Source: Cyclospora cayetanensis
Lineage: Eukaryota; Apicomplexa; Conoidasida; Eucoccidiorida; Eimeriidae
DNA: 64,000 nt
Direction: 5' to 3'
Assembly (NCBI RefSeq): GCF_002999335.1
Contig: NW_020312759.1
Coordinates: 99,784-163,783, forward strand
Under the pieces are notes generated by a model. The model was not told the origin of the DNA and did no database searches. It saw only the letters and a list, made by a program, of their open reading frames with translations. Below, in pieces: positions 13,501-27,003 of this stretch (position 1 is its first letter; every line of letters starts with the position of its first letter). Made by a program: the position numbers and the translations under genes.

Positions 13501-16500
13501 TCCCTGTAGGTCGATAAACGGTGTTTTCGCAGTGCAGTTTGCACAGGTTACCGGCTCTTATTCAGTTGCCGAACTAACCACAGCCTACAATAGTGCTGTT
13601 CCCATACGGCATATGCTTCTTGCCGCTTTATGTAGGACGATGCTTCGGACGATCAGGAAAGCAAATGTCCGCCAAATGAGAAAGGAGACTACGTGGCACT
13701 TGCAGGAATACTCACGCTTTGAACACCACGAATTGTGGTAATAAAAGAGCATTAAGAAGGCGAGTGCCAGCAGGATCACAGGAGATGATCAAGGGCAAGG
13801 CACTGTTTGAAGGTGTCCTTGAACCTATTACACTTGGGCTATTGATAGGCATAAGACCCCTCCGATGCGTCGTCGCATACTGACAAACACTCGGCTTTTC
13901 TTTGCCTCGGTCAATTGTTTGCATGCAGGCAACGCAGAAATCAACTTCGTCTGAACATTTTTTAGAGAGTAGAGCACCCTTGCCTGCATTCTAATGTTCC
14001 CCAAGTTACCGAATCCCTCTTCGGTTTTGAACAATAGAACAGCACTGCTTACAGGCACACATCAACTGCATCATCTCCGTAGGGCTTGCATAGTCACTGC
14101 ACTTATGACTAACAACTCTGTGGGTCTACTGTATTTGTGGTAACTCCTATTTCAGTGTCTTCCCAAGTGGACTCCAAATTTCTCTAAACATAAGAAGAAA
14201 CATAGAACGACTCTAATCAAAAGACTCCCCCAAGCCGTTGGCCTTACTTTAAATTATTAGGATTACGGAAAAAAAGTGAAGTCTGAGGACTGTAATTGCC
14301 AGCCATTGGCCTGTAGCAGTTTAGCGGAAAGTCTCACAGCACACTCTTACAGCGTGGATAAGACCTTGCCGTATAACAAATAATACACAATAATAGCACG
14401 GCTACAGATTTAAGGCTCAACTACTGCTGGAAACTGCTTCCAGAAGATTGAGAACTCTATACAGAACTCGGCCCTCTACGCCTCTACCGCTGTATACTGT
14501 TTTTAAAGCTCCTATTAAGAGCATCCGATTTTTTCAGGTGTAGCCTGCACGTTTAACAATTGCTTTCGTGCTACCTTGCGCGCTCATTATTCCCCATCAC
14601 GAGTTTCTTGAGCGGAGAGTGCCGTTGACTTCAATAGCCCACTAAATACACAAACTCTTTCGAAAAAGTAATTGCTGGAAAGTTTAGCATAGGGCCTTTT
14701 GGAACTATCTTTTAAGTATTCTCACATCTCTTGATCGCACTCACAGGTCGAATTTGTCTGTTATTCATTTTATTCTGAAAGGCCATTAAATGCTTCACCC
14801 TCTCCTGAAATCATAACATTTATCTGCTATGCAACACTTGTGACTTCCTGGTTGATGCACCTTCCGCAGTAGAACACACTGGATGCCTCATACTTTTCAC
14901 TTGGGCAACTAAGGGGGGTCAGCCTCGAGAGCACGTATGTGTAATTATACCTGATGATAGCTGCTTAAATTGCTGGCATCTTTTTCCTTCCAAACAGGTA
15001 CTACACAAGAGCCAATAGACATGCGCATTTTGTAACCCATTTAGTGGGGCAGTTGCATATTTTGAGAAATCCCTAGGCCTATACGGCTCATAAACAGTCT
15101 TCATGGTAACTCTACTGATTATCTGATTGAAAATACGCCAGAAATAATAATGTTGTGCTCACCATTTAGGCGCCATGCATGCATTTGCCTCGCCGTGCAA
15201 CTGGACCAAGAAACGAGTGGCTCCCACTTGCCCCCACTTGCCAAGGGTGCATTGACATAAATATTGCTAATGCTATATGTTGAGAACGTTGACTCGGGTG
15301 GGGTTTTGTTTGCCTAGCGGTCACCGATTGAATACACGACGAGGTTCTGTCTCTCTGTTTTTATCCTAGGGCAGGTATTGCTTTGTTCCTTTTGGGGGAG
15401 CCAAAGATGAAGCTCCTCAATTCTTCTTTATGTGTTGACTTTCCTCTATTCCAGGGCGAGAAACTTCTGCAGTTCTAGCTATACAATTGTGCCCTGATGA
15501 TTAGAGCTAGAAAGAACAACCCCGGACGTCTCCCGGGAAGTACCAGAAACTGAGTCGTTATTGAGATAGAATTTCTGTCCCCATGCGAGCCTCTATGCAT
15601 GAATCACTAGTCTATCCTCTTCCATGGCGCTGTACCATACACTCTGGAAAACGGGTCATCTCCACCAAACCACAACCCATCAGTTCAAAAGAATATTTGT
15701 GTTACAAAACCTGACATAAAACATACTACATTGCATTAAGTTAAAGATGTAGAATTATACTAATAATCGACCCTTTTTCGTACCTTCTTCATTGCATTCT
15801 TGCTTTGCACTCTGAGAAGGACGGCCTCTGCAGTAGTCCATACGATGAAATATCACATTAGAGATAAGCAACGGGATAGTGTATCTGCAAGAGGCTACTT
15901 ATATACTACACCCTTGTCGATGCCACTCGAAACAGTCTGCTTTGTGCTATGCCCTTATGTGTTTGCTTAGTTCTTTGATGCCGCATGCAGGAACGACAGC
16001 CCATCACTGGCGAGTTCATGCCTCTAGAAAAGTTGGTATTGAATAAAGGGCGATGAACACAAGTCCCTGGCCTTCTGAGCTATATACAAAGAATGGAAAT
16101 AATGCGTCGCTTAGTACTTTTATGACTTTTTCGAAATAGAACTCCTACAGAGGCGCAACACTCCCCTTGCATGGAGAGCTTCCCCACGCCCCCCCTCGCT
16201 TAAAACGCTTTTCTAAAAACAAGCGGAATAAGCAGGAGTGTCCTTCAAAGCAAAACATTGGAGTTTGTTCATATGTCTATTCGAGCCTGCAATTGCTCGT
16301 CAGTCTATTCAGTACCGCCTCCCACTGGTGTGACCTCAAAGCCCCCAGAGTAGCCTTGGAGCGTTCAGGGCATCTTAATGGTACGTCCTCTCTACCATGT
16401 TGCAGCGCCCAAAAGCTCTGAGCATTATGCTTCTGGCGAATCTCGCCGGATTTAAGGAGCAGTGTGCAAGCCGCCGGCGCCAACGATGCCTAGTGGCCTG

Positions 16501-17000
16501 GACCCCGGTGGCTGAGCAGGAACTAATAGTCGCGTCTTTTAATTCTTTCCACAGGTTCATTCTCGTCTTCATCTTCGCCGCTCATGGTTTCATGCCGATG
16601 CATCTGGACAACGCCCAACACAGACCGTTTGGCGTTGTTTGCCTTGCCTCAAACCTCTTAGAACTGCAGATCTTCACTGTGATTCTTAAGAACCGAGTGC
16701 AGCGTCTTGCAGCCAGTGTTTCGGGAGGCGATTGCACCGAGTCTGTCCATGGTGCCCTGTGTTTTCTTCTGTTCCTTTCAGGTGGTCGAGATACATAGGA
16801 GCCCTTCAGTACCATTTGCCCACGGAACACTCGCCAAACCGTTGAAGCCAAAAACTGGCTTACGAACAACAGGAAGATAGCTTATAAAGAACGAGGCAGA
16901 CCTAAGACTTTGCCGTCGAACGAAATACTTAGCGGCGACGTCAAACTTGGCGGCGAGCCAATTCGCTCAACATCTAGGGGAGAGTGGTCACTGATTCACC
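10542..17000. other. Gene-poor region downstream of OST1
   Basis: About 6.5 kb with no frame I can link to a family and no exon chain with consistent splice phases. Base composition becomes visibly more AT-rich after about 13 kb. The longest open frames (12008-12331 and 12505-12972, minus strand) have no recognisable domain. The minus frame at 12008-12331 is helical in character (L/E/Q-rich), so a decayed coding sequence is possible. No tandem repeats were seen. Confidence 0.5.
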
Positions 17001-18958
17001 ATGGCCGTTCAGCCAGAAGAGCTCTGCAAAGGTGAGAAAGGCAGCGGAGTGTGAAAAGAAGGGAAGCTCGCATATGCTTGGCTCTTTTTCTTCAGACCGT
17101 TCAGTCAAGTACTACTGCTTGCCCCTGCTCCTGAGAGTTGCCACGGTTCTTCGTATGCCGAGTGGAATTTATCTCCTTACTAAGCAGGGGCATATGCATA
17201 GAGCCTGGCGTGCTTGGGACTCAGAAAACTTGCCTCTCCGGATGAATTCATTTAGTGGATACTCCATATGCTAGCAGAAAGCACAATCCATAAGTTTTTT
17301 TTTGTTTTTTTTGCCCTTCTTGTGTTCCCTCAGTGCTGGAGGGGACGTACAGCCCAAATGCCGAAGTCCGCGGGCAAGCAGAGGCTTTCCTTAAATCAGT
17401 AAGAAAAGTGAAATGCATGTATTTCTAAGAAAGATGCTTTAACTGAACACAAGCTTTTTTTGGTACGCTTGTGTCTGCCAGGTAGTAGCATATTATATGT
17501 ACATGTATACAGATATATATGTATATATATATATATACGCATGCACAGGATCTTGTATATGTGGTTCAAAGCATTCACTGCATGTCTTTTCTGTATCGAT
17601 TTCACTTACTGTGAGTAAAAGAATTTCACTTTTACGCTTCCTCAACCTTGAAGGCTTGGCCAGGGTGACGCTGTGTTTCCGTTGAACGCCAACACGCGAC
17701 CCAACAAACCGAGAGTATCAAACACCAGCTGTGCCGAGCTACCCTGTGAACTCCGGCTACGACAGCCTGTTGTGCTTGCTATCCGCTTCGAACGGTAGTT
17801 TCGTGGGTTGTGCTGGGTTGATGCACAGATCTCCCCGACGGAGGGGCTGCTGAGCGCCTTGGTGCAGATCCTCAGACACGACCAGGTAGGCCCTGCCGTC
17901 TTATTCTGCGCCCTCATTATATTTCTCCCCCTTTTTTGCTCGTGTGCCACTTTTGGTGCCTCTTCGTAGAGCGTTAGCCATGCGAGCCGCAGCATACGAA
18001 CCAATGCCCTTTTTGGGTCGTTGTGTTGTCCTTCGTGTGTTTTTTAGGTGGATCTGCCAGTTCGCACTGCGGCCTCGGTGACGCTAAAGAACGAAGTTCG
18101 ACAGCACTGGGAATCGCGCTCGGCAGATGGAGATGAAGGGGTTTCCTCTTCAGGGGCGTCCGCCTCTCAGGCTGGTAGCACGGGAGTGTACGGCGAGGAG
18201 GAGAAGCAGATCCTTCGACAGAGTTTGTATCCCATGGTTAAGGAGCTTGGTGGGCAGGCCGCCCCCGTCAGACTCCAACTGATTGAATGCATTCGGATCA
18301 TTGCGCTGCAGGATTACCCAGAAAGGTCAGCACCTGCTTTCCGCATTCGTGTCCAGTCTCCGCTGATGTGCTTTTATTGAATACATCTAACCCTCTATAA
18401 CGGAAAAATCGCGGTCAGCAAGCGGCTATTGTGTTTTCCCTCCTGCAAAGCACCCCAGCAGGGCTGCACAATTTTGCTCCTGTTCGCTATGCGTTGGCTT
18501 TTGCCAGGTGGCCTACGATCCTGGACGAGGTTTGCGCGGACTTAGGTCCTTCAAATGACGCATGCCGCCTCTTCAGCTCCTTGAGTGTGCTAAGGAAGCT
18601 GGTGGGAGCGTATGAATTCAAGGGCAGAGACAGCCGCAAGGCCCTAGATGGCATAATAGACAGAACGTGGCCTTGCCTTCTGCCCACTGCGGCAAGACTA
18701 ATCAAGGAAGGTGGCCCCGAGAACTTAGAGGCCATGACCCTCTTCAAGCTCGCCCTCAAGATCTACTGGTCCTGCACGCAGCTATGTCTTTCAAACTCTC
18801 CTCTCGTCGTCTCCACAATGGATACTTGGTTTGAGCTCCTTTCCACGTGCATCAAGCTCCCTGGTACACCAACCACGCACGCCATAGCTCTGATCAACAA
18901 AAGTAGTAGCTGGGTTCCTATGGGTGCACTGGTACTTCTGCACTCTATTTAGATGTCG

Positions 18959-18995
<37 letters not shown>

Positions 18996-21686
18996 ATCTC
19001 TTCCACTAATGGCGATATGCTTGCCGGTGCTGTCGATCCTGAACTGCTGGTGCAACAGTTCCTGCGTCCCTTTTGGCAAATTTGTCTACCGAGGAGCGCA
19101 GTCAGCTGCCCGTCTACAAGGCGAAGAAATGGGCTCTACAGATCGTTCAACGCGTGTTTACGCGCTTTGGAGATCCAAAAATGCTAAAGAGGGAAAGGTC
19201 GGGACCAGTGAAAGAAGGGCATGAAGTTGCCAAGGCGTTTGGAACACATTTCATCGACACCTGGTCGCGGCGGCTTACGGAGGAGCTGCTGGTGATACTG
19301 CAGCACCATGCACAGCAGCAGCAGCTGGAGGCTTGGATGTCTCCTCGGATGCTGAATCTCGCATTACAGTATCTTTCACGTGCTGTCGAGTGCGCGGCTC
19401 TGTATACCCCAGTCATTAAACCTCACGGGGTCTTCCTTGTCTTCCAGGTCTGCCTTCCTCTTATGCATTATTCCCAGGACGACGCAGAAACCTGGGAGAC
19501 AGAGCCAGTAGAATTCATCAGGAGGCAAAGCGACCCCCTTGAGGCCTTTTCTCAACCTCGTGAAGCCGGTAATAGCAAAATGACAGCTTTCTGCTGTGCT
19601 TTCCTGCCTTCTCCTCCCGCACTACATTTCTTCCTAATTTCTGCTGTGTTTGTAACCCTTTCCGCCATTTGTGATCCTTTTGTCTCATTGATCTGCCATT
19701 GTTGGAACTTTGAGGGCGTCACTCCAATGATATGCATGCTGAAAAGCTTTGTCATCGTGCCTTTGTTAGAGGACCACGCTATGGACTTCTCTTCCGTCTG
19801 CAGATCGTGTACATTAGCGCGTATACATGGACATATTGGTGCATGCACAAGGATTGTGCATCATGAATTACATGCTTGACGTTCTAGGCAGCACCGTTCT
19901 GCTTGGTCTTATAGAAAAATAGCGCCGGTTTTCGTAATATTGATTGTGCGGTGTACATGTGGCGGCGGGCTTCCTGCCGTGTGCTTTCGAAAGTGGCATG
20001 TCCGTCGATACACAGTGCTACTCTCTGATGTCGCTCTATTGTGCTGTTTTCAGCAATCGAATTTATAAAAAGTTTGGTTCGGTATCGCTCCAAGGACTTC
20101 CTGGAGCCAATGTACATGGCGGTGCACAGGGTATGTGCTGAATACCAGCAGGCTGTGCAGTCTAGATCTCTCACAGAAGACATGTTTAGGGCAAAGGATG
20201 GAGCACTGATGTTGGCTGGAGCCGTGTGCGATCGATTGACCTCCAAAAAGCGACAAGCCCCGATCGAGGGGATGCTGTCTAGCTTCGTCTTGCCTGACTT
20301 GGGTTCTCCGAATAAGTTTCTGCGCATGAGGGCGTGCTGGGTATATGAGGTGTTTCTAGAGAGGGTCAACACCTGGCACGAGCCGGCGGCAGTTGTGGAA
20401 GCGTATAACCGGATGCTTGCACTCTTGGGTGACCCCGAGCTGCCTGTAAGAGTGCAGGCAGGTGTGTCTATAAAGGCGTTTTTTGATTTGGATCTGCCGG
20501 AGCTGCAACAGGTCATCGTGCCCAATTTGAAGTGGCTAGCTGAGCGGCTGTTTGTTCTCATGCAAGATATCGATCACGACCAACTGGTTACCACGCTAGA
20601 ACAGCTTGTGGCCTCCAATGAGCAACACATTGCACCGCTAGCTAAAGACCTCACTGCAGCGCTAGCTACCGCGCTACTTGCCATGTTGAACAGAGAGGGT
20701 GCAGCACAACGGAACAAAGACGAGGACGCAGAAGACGATGCCGCCTTCGCGTCCATCGCCGTCATGAGTACTCTCAAGACGTAAGCCCGTATTTGCTTGA
20801 GATTGAATCGCTTTTGGCCGTTGCTTCTTCACTACTCGATTTTGGACGTGTCTGACCTTCTACGGACGAGGGCGTTGCGCGAAATGCAACCGCTTTCCAG
20901 CATAGTTGCGCTGCCTTCGTTCCCTGCCTCGCTCAATGTGCAGTGGCTCTCAAGGGCCTTTAATGGAATGGTTGGGCAGCTCCTGTGAGCATAGATGCGC
21001 AGCGTTATCCGAATGAAACTTCTGAATCTCATCTATCGCAGCAAGAAAAAAAAGGAGGGGGGCGGGAACAGTGGATCTGCTTTGTGGACCGTGTTGGATT
21101 TTCAGGGTGTTGGGTGCAGTGACTGAGACCCCGCACGTCTATTCTGAGATTCTTCCGGATCTCTTGCCAGCTCTCGGTGTGTTGGTGTCCCCCGATGCCG
21201 TGGATCACTTCGAGGACACGCTGGAGATTCTTTCTTACTTCACCTTTTACCTGCCTGCTCCGTTCCCACCAAGTGTATGGGCGTTCTTCGGTGCCCTCTA
21301 TCAAGCAGTCTGCGGGGGCTCAACTGCAAGTCGGCCGCTGCCTGAGGGCATGGAAAGTGGCTGGGCCACTGATCACTTAGAGCAAATGATGCCCGTTCTC
21401 GTGAATTTTATCTCAAGAGACCCTGACACTTTTGCAACAGGCATGACAGAGGCCAGCATTCCTTATCCTCAATGCATCTATCGCATGGCGCAGATCTGTG
21501 TTGAAGACAACGATGAGGCAAGCCAGCAGTCTCCACCGTCCATTGCTTCAGCCAGTGACCTCTTCGCGCGGCTCACGGATTTTGCTCCATAAAAAATGCT
21601 TTCGTTTTTGGTCTCGTTCTCCCCCCCCTTCTCTATTTTGAGTCATCGCTACCTTCAGGTCGAAGTAAAGAATTTTGAAGGGAGCA

Positions 21687-21747
<61 letters not shown>

Positions 21748-23175
21748 AAGAGTTCCCCCTTCAAACCCCTCCTGTTGTCGGTTGGTGCTTGTCTGTAGGT
21801 GGAAGCGTGCACCGGGCTGCAGCTACTGTCTGCGCTGCTCGTGGGGTCTGCTACTAGGCGTTCCATCGACTCTCTGCTGGAGCCGTCTCTCCATCTCGTG
21901 TGGTCCTGGGTGCAGAAGGCGCAGCAAGAGGCTGAGGCCGTGGATAAAGCCACCAAGCGCGCCTTTATTCTATTTATTTCCTCCCTTCTGGTCTATGCCC
22001 TGGAGCCGTCCATTCAGCTCATGCAACAAAAACAAATTCTGGAGCCGATTCTCTCATTTGTATTCGAGAACGCCGGTATTGTCGAGGCGTAAGGCAGGAA
22101 AAGCGTGAATGTGTTTGAGTCCGCTTATTTCTGAAATTTCGGGGTGTATTCACGTAGATGCATGGAAGTAGAACCCGTCCAGATTTTTCCTGAATGCCGT
22201 GTGGCGGTGCCCTTCCGGTATTTGCGTTTTTGTGTGTGCGTTGTCCTTTCGTAGGTATGAACAGCGCAAGACGTTCGTGCTGGGTTTCGCACCTCTTTTG
22301 CGCTCAGTCGCGTCTGCGCCTGCTCAGTGGCCTCAGTGGTTGATGCAGAATGTCGAGGCTCTAGTGCCTATATTAGCGTCTCACGGAATCGCCTTACGAG
22401 GTTTGAGGGATAAGGCAGAGGATGGAGCGGCAGACAGCGACATTGGGTCGGATAATGACAGTGAACAGAGTTTAGACGACACACAAGATGCACAGCTGCA
22501 CGCAGCAACGGAATCTATTTTACAAAAGCTTGAAGCGGAGTGGGATGATGAAGACGACGAAGACTGGGACGCTGATCTTGATGGGTAAGACTTCCAGTTG
22601 CACCAGAGCGAATGTACCACTAGTTGAGCAACAATGGGGATATTTTCAGGCCGACAAGAACACGTTACAGTGATGCTTTGAACGGAGCTGGTTTCCTGAC
22701 GCAGTGACGATGCTGGTTTGAGATTCGAACCGTTAGAGTCGATAGACGAACTGAAAGTCTTGAGAGAAGCCCTTGCACTGTTGCCGCCGGAAGCCGCGCA
22801 AAAAGTGCAAACTGCACTTGGCCCCGAGGGGCTAGAAAAACTCGTAAGCTCAAAAAAAGGGGACGCCTTCATAGGTGCGGCTGCTGAAGTTCTTGTCCGT
22901 GAGTGCTGTTTATCGCGGGGGGTGACCTTTTTACAAGCGCTCTTATCGAGTTGTCCAGTCTTTCCCTGTGCGTCTTTTTTGCATCAGAATGCCGCTTTGA
23001 CGGATCCTCCCCCTCTCCAACCTTCTCAGTAACATGGACAGCTCTCTTTCTAAAAGGCAAACCAGGCGGCAATCATTATTTGAGGGTCATACCCTTCAGC
23101 CGGTTCTCGGCCCCTCACGTCTGTCTTGGGGAAAAATATAGCGCGTACCAGCTGAGGAGCTTCCTAAAGGCCTGA
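17001..23175 (+). CDS. Importin-7/8-type karyopherin beta (nuclear import receptor)
   Basis: Twelve exons join in phase: 17001-17031, 17334-17398, 17829-17885, 18048-18325, 18508-18863, 19059-19568, 20054-20780, 21106-21517, 21799-22088, 22255-22584, 22705-22898, 22988-23175 (1145 codons; metazoan importin-7 is about 1040). The ATG is the first of the spliced frame. Family landmarks are the importin-beta N-terminus (E.R.QAE.FLK), 'DLPVR..A.V.LKN' in exon 4, 'KKWALQI' in exon 6, 'KDGAL.L.G' and 'MRARACW'-like HEAT segments in exon 7, and an acidic Asp/Glu loop near the C-terminus ending DDEDDEDWDAD in exon 10. These point to the RanBP7/8 (yeast Nmd5/Sxm1) branch, which carries ribosomal proteins and other cargo into the nucleus under Ran-GTP control. 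Exon 8 appears to use a GC donor (GCAAGC). The last exon is the least certain, because two in-frame acceptors (22988 and about 23030) reach the same stop. Confidence 0.85.
18962..18994. repeat. (TG)n microsatellite in importin intron 5
   Basis: About 16 uninterrupted TG units lie between importin exons 5 and 6. They are placed in the intron because the spliced frame is restored only when 18864-19058 is removed. Confidence 0.9.
21689..21745. repeat. (AT)n microsatellite in importin intron 8
   Basis: About 28 AT units lie inside the intron between exons 8 and 9. Confidence 0.95.
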
Positions 23176-25565
23176 GGAATGCGGGGGTGCCAGTTTGCTT
23201 GAATTTTATTTTCGATGTATACGTGTGCGTTCATTTCTCGGTATTTTGGTTCCCATCGACATGATACCGCGCATTTGTTATTCAACAGTACCAGTCTTTC
23301 CGCTCGAGTTCGGGCGTCAGTTTATGTCGAGAGTCTGCTTGGTTTTTGTATGAAAGAGCGCACATGCAGTTTCTGGAAGCACATTACGCAGCAACAAAAG
23401 TGCATTTTTTAAAAGCAAATAATATGCAGACCTGAGCTAAACGTAGCCCGACTAGGGCAGCCGGGCTTTTCGCGTGCCTAAATGCCCGATTCGTCATTGC
23501 ACTCATTCGCTTACTCCTTCACCGAAGTAAGCACAGTAGGATAGTAACAGTTCAATAGCTTAAAGTGAGTGACTAAAAATATACAGCAGCAACGTCTGGG
23601 CGGGGAAAGTGACATGCCAGAAGAAGTGGTGCAAATGCAACTGGGTAATTACCTCGCGAGCACGGCGTACACCCAAATCATTGGTGCACTGCATGAAACC
23701 CAAAACGAAACATTTGGGTATAGAAATCTTCACTATTTGTATATAACTACAGTGGGGGCATGGTAAAGGTTTGCTATCACTGCTTGACGCTGCAAATCTG
23801 TTAGATCCTTCTTAAGGATCGCCTCAAGACCGACGCCTTCCGGGTGGACTGCTTCAAGCTCCCTTAGCTTCTCTTTAGTCTGCATCAACGCAGTTTGCAG
23901 CACATTGACACTTCCTTTTCCCATATTTGAGACATGCACTACATGCATTTAACTAACTGGCCTGGATTGGCTCCTGGGAAGCTATGAAGGCGATTTGTTT
24001 AGATACAGCAACTTTTCCAAGACTCCCCCCTTAACTACTTTACAAATGCTGACTATCAGATCGGGTGGTTAAATGGCTTTATACTAATTCATTCACTTAC
24101 CCTTCGAACAAAATAATCTCGAAAGTTCAGGTTCTGGAAGCTTCGGGCGGCGCGGAGCATCTGGCGATAGACGTGAAATTTAGAGGGGGTGCAAGACATG
24201 GAGAAAGCCTTCACATGCTGGATCCCAGGGGCAAAGTTGGTTTTCCTCGAAATTGCGGAGACAGCGGTGGAAAGCGTTGTTAGGACTGTACCTGCCATTG
24301 AAGCGTGTAGTATGAGGAGAGCAACTGTATGTGCAGAAGAGCTGAAGGTAGAAACCGCTGCTCTTAGAAGTGTTGATATAGCGTAAAGTGTAAACCTTAA
24401 TACATTTCTATGAGATCTAAGCGCGAGACGAACTTGCAGAGCAGTGCCGAGTAGGAAGGTAGCACGGAAGTTGGCGCTGCGTCCCACGGGGTATTGAGGA
24501 CACGTATACTGCTGCTCTCGCGGCTACCGCGAAGAAACGAATTTAGGTAAGATTGAAGGAAAGAACACTGCTGGAACCAAAAAAACTGGAAAGTGAGCGG
24601 CTGTATGGAGCTCTAGCCCAACAGCCCCACACGGAGGAAGCTGGAAGCTGGCAGCACTCCAAATAGATTATGCTGCCATCTAAGTTGGGTGACGTTACTG
24701 CATTCACATGCTCGTCGATTATATGCATTATACGAGTGCTAATGGGGATGAAGGAACACACGGCGCGAATTTCACATCCACAACGTTGCCCCACCTTGCT
24801 CCCTCGTGAACGACCGAATTTCGTAAATTCCGATATGATTGTCCATTCACTCTGTGGCTTCTACATACGAACACTCAGCACGTTGCAGCGACTACAGCGA
24901 GAGTTGTAGCGCAACCACACCCATTACGCGCTAATGCGCGCCTTCGTACTTCCTCGGTGCAACAGATTGATAATCGAGGCATCCGCCTCACCCAGGAAGG
25001 GCCTTGCACCTCTGTAACTTCAGCAACCCAGAACTGGAAAGTACCCACATGTACGTATCTAGCTCCTATATCACTCTGCAAATAATACCGATTAAGGAAA
25101 ACGGACTTGAAACAATGCTTATTTCCTAGACACAAGGGGTCTAATACATACGTTGTCCCTGTACACTTGCATAGTGAGCGGACTATCGGAACCCACTGTA
25201 TATGGGAAGAAAAGGGCAAGCATCTGTTGATTTTTGCTCTCCAACTAGCTGGACTGATTGCTTTGATGCTTCTCTATAATGCGTTATGTATGAGGTCGTC
25301 ACTACCAGAATAACCCAGAAACAATATATCCTCTTGCTTCATCTTTCACGCCACACAAAAGAACTACTTCAAAATCTTCACATATTCTGTTAGCATCCGG
25401 CACGGCTCTTGCCACGGCTACAGAACAGAACAAAAGAATTGTTTTTTACTTCCCCTCGCCTTGTTACCGCATCAGCCTGCTAACTACTGCGGAATATAGA
25501 TATACCAGGAAATGACAGTCAGATGTGAGCAGAAACGACGAAAAGAGGTGCGGAAAGATGCATAG
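23176..25565. other. Intergenic region between importin and SmF genes
   Basis: About 2.4 kb containing the 3' flanks of the two convergent genes. No family-like protein is encoded. The minus frame 23733-23948 reads like an amphipathic helical segment (Gln/Leu/Lys/Glu-rich), but there is no start context, neighbour exon or domain, so I do not call it a gene. Confidence 0.45.
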
Positions 25566-26108
25566 CTAAGACGCCTCGTCCGCTTCATCCTCTCCCTGGA
25601 CTTGCCTAATGTAAAGGACGTTGTTGCAGCGAATTAGGACTTCCCCTAAGCTGCCCTTGAAGCTTCCATCTACCCATTCCTCGCTGTTTAGAAGATGGAT
25701 GTTCATATACTCGTCAAACGACTTAAGGTATCCTGAGTCAGAGGAAACGCAAAGTACACCCAACAGACCAGCAGGAAACAGGTTTTGGGTGGTTGGCTGA
25801 ATACGCACCAATACAAGACGATGCACGTACATCAGCAACGTTCCGTTAGAGCCTAGCAAGAAATAGGTACGCAAACTCCTCTAGATTCGTCTTACCCTTG
25901 TATTCCATGCCCCACTTAAGCTTCACCATAACCTGCTTTCCTGTGAGAGACGTGAGGAAGGGCTTGGGGTTAAGGGGAGCAAGCTGATAAGGAAAAGAAC
26001 GCAGTCCAGACAGGACATATATGCTTCACCATTTCTTCGGTTTTACAACAGGCAATACAGGCGACTGATCTGTGGAAATCGCACTCTGGGCGGAGGACTC
26101 ACCGACAT
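25566..26108 (-). CDS. SNRPF: Small nuclear ribonucleoprotein F (Sm-F)
   Basis: Three exons on the minus strand: 26108-26103, 25983-25896 and 25732-25566. They give 86 residues, the usual size of SmF. The first coding exon holds only ATG-TCG before a GTGAGT donor. Joining it to exon 2 gives an N-terminus starting M-S-L and then the family's L-N-P-K-P-F and [18 protein letters not shown]. Exon 3 carries the rest of Sm1 ([11 protein letters not shown]) and Sm2 ([14 protein letters not shown]), then a short acidic tail. SmF is one of seven Sm proteins that ring the U1, U2, U4 and U5 snRNAs in the spliceosome. It ends convergent with the importin gene and starts divergent from the membrane-protein gene at 27004. 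Confidence 0.95.
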
Positions 26109-27003
26109 TGTCTCGTGCAGATTGACGGGGATTTCGACGTTCTACCACCCCCAAATTCGTTTCTCTACGATATTTTCTTTACTTCGCGTTTGGACTTGCG
26201 GAATGGAAAGAGATACCATCAAAGCCCCTAGAGCGATGGTCTGATAAGCACGCGCCACTGAGCCCCTACCTCCAGCTTGCCCTTGAGACTCTCCGCGTGT
26301 AAGAAGGTATCAAAAGGAAGTATCAAGAGAGGCAGAGGAGCAAAAGAAACACCCAGAGTAGAAGAACGCAGGGCCTGTGCAACCTGGTCATGAGAGGTAT
26401 TGCATGCATCCGCATCCAACAGAGGTGTAGCAGTGCTTGTAGGGGAGGAGCCCCGTGCATCCGGAATGTACTCCAGCAAAAGTTTTGAATGGAAGTAACT
26501 AAATTAAATGCCCCTTTCATCTTCGTTTGACAGACGGATGCAGCACAGCGCGGAGTAGCGCCTCGATAACGCCGCAAACCACTTCCATCCCTTGTGAGCA
26601 GCACCATTCCAGCTTGGCCCTTCTGCCCATTTTATTCATTTCCCGTGATCTGTCTCATATTTATTCTACACGAAAAGCATCAGCTGTTGCTGAGCTCCTG
26701 CTCTCTTCCTCGGGAAGCCCCAGCCACGCGTCGTCCTACAGATATGTGGTTAGAAACCGTTGATGTGGAATAGGACCAAGTCATTGCGCCTAGTGCACTT
26801 TCAGCGAGTTGCGCAGTGACTACGTGGTCATGCTCTGTTTCGACTGCTAAGTGGCACCGTGTTGCATATTTGGCAACGAGGGTGTCAGGTGGCCCTTATT
26901 CTTAAACTTAGTATTCTTTCTTATTTCTGTTGGTAATCTTCGCAATAAGAAGATATCTCGACATCTGATTCGTGGAAGTGCGCAGTTTTAAGGGTCTACG
27001 CAT

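Noticed and set aside
20797..20988. Possible extra importin exon between 20780 and 21106
   Set aside because: Direct joining of 20780 to 21106 is in phase and matches the family without a gap, so the intervening sequence is better read as intron.
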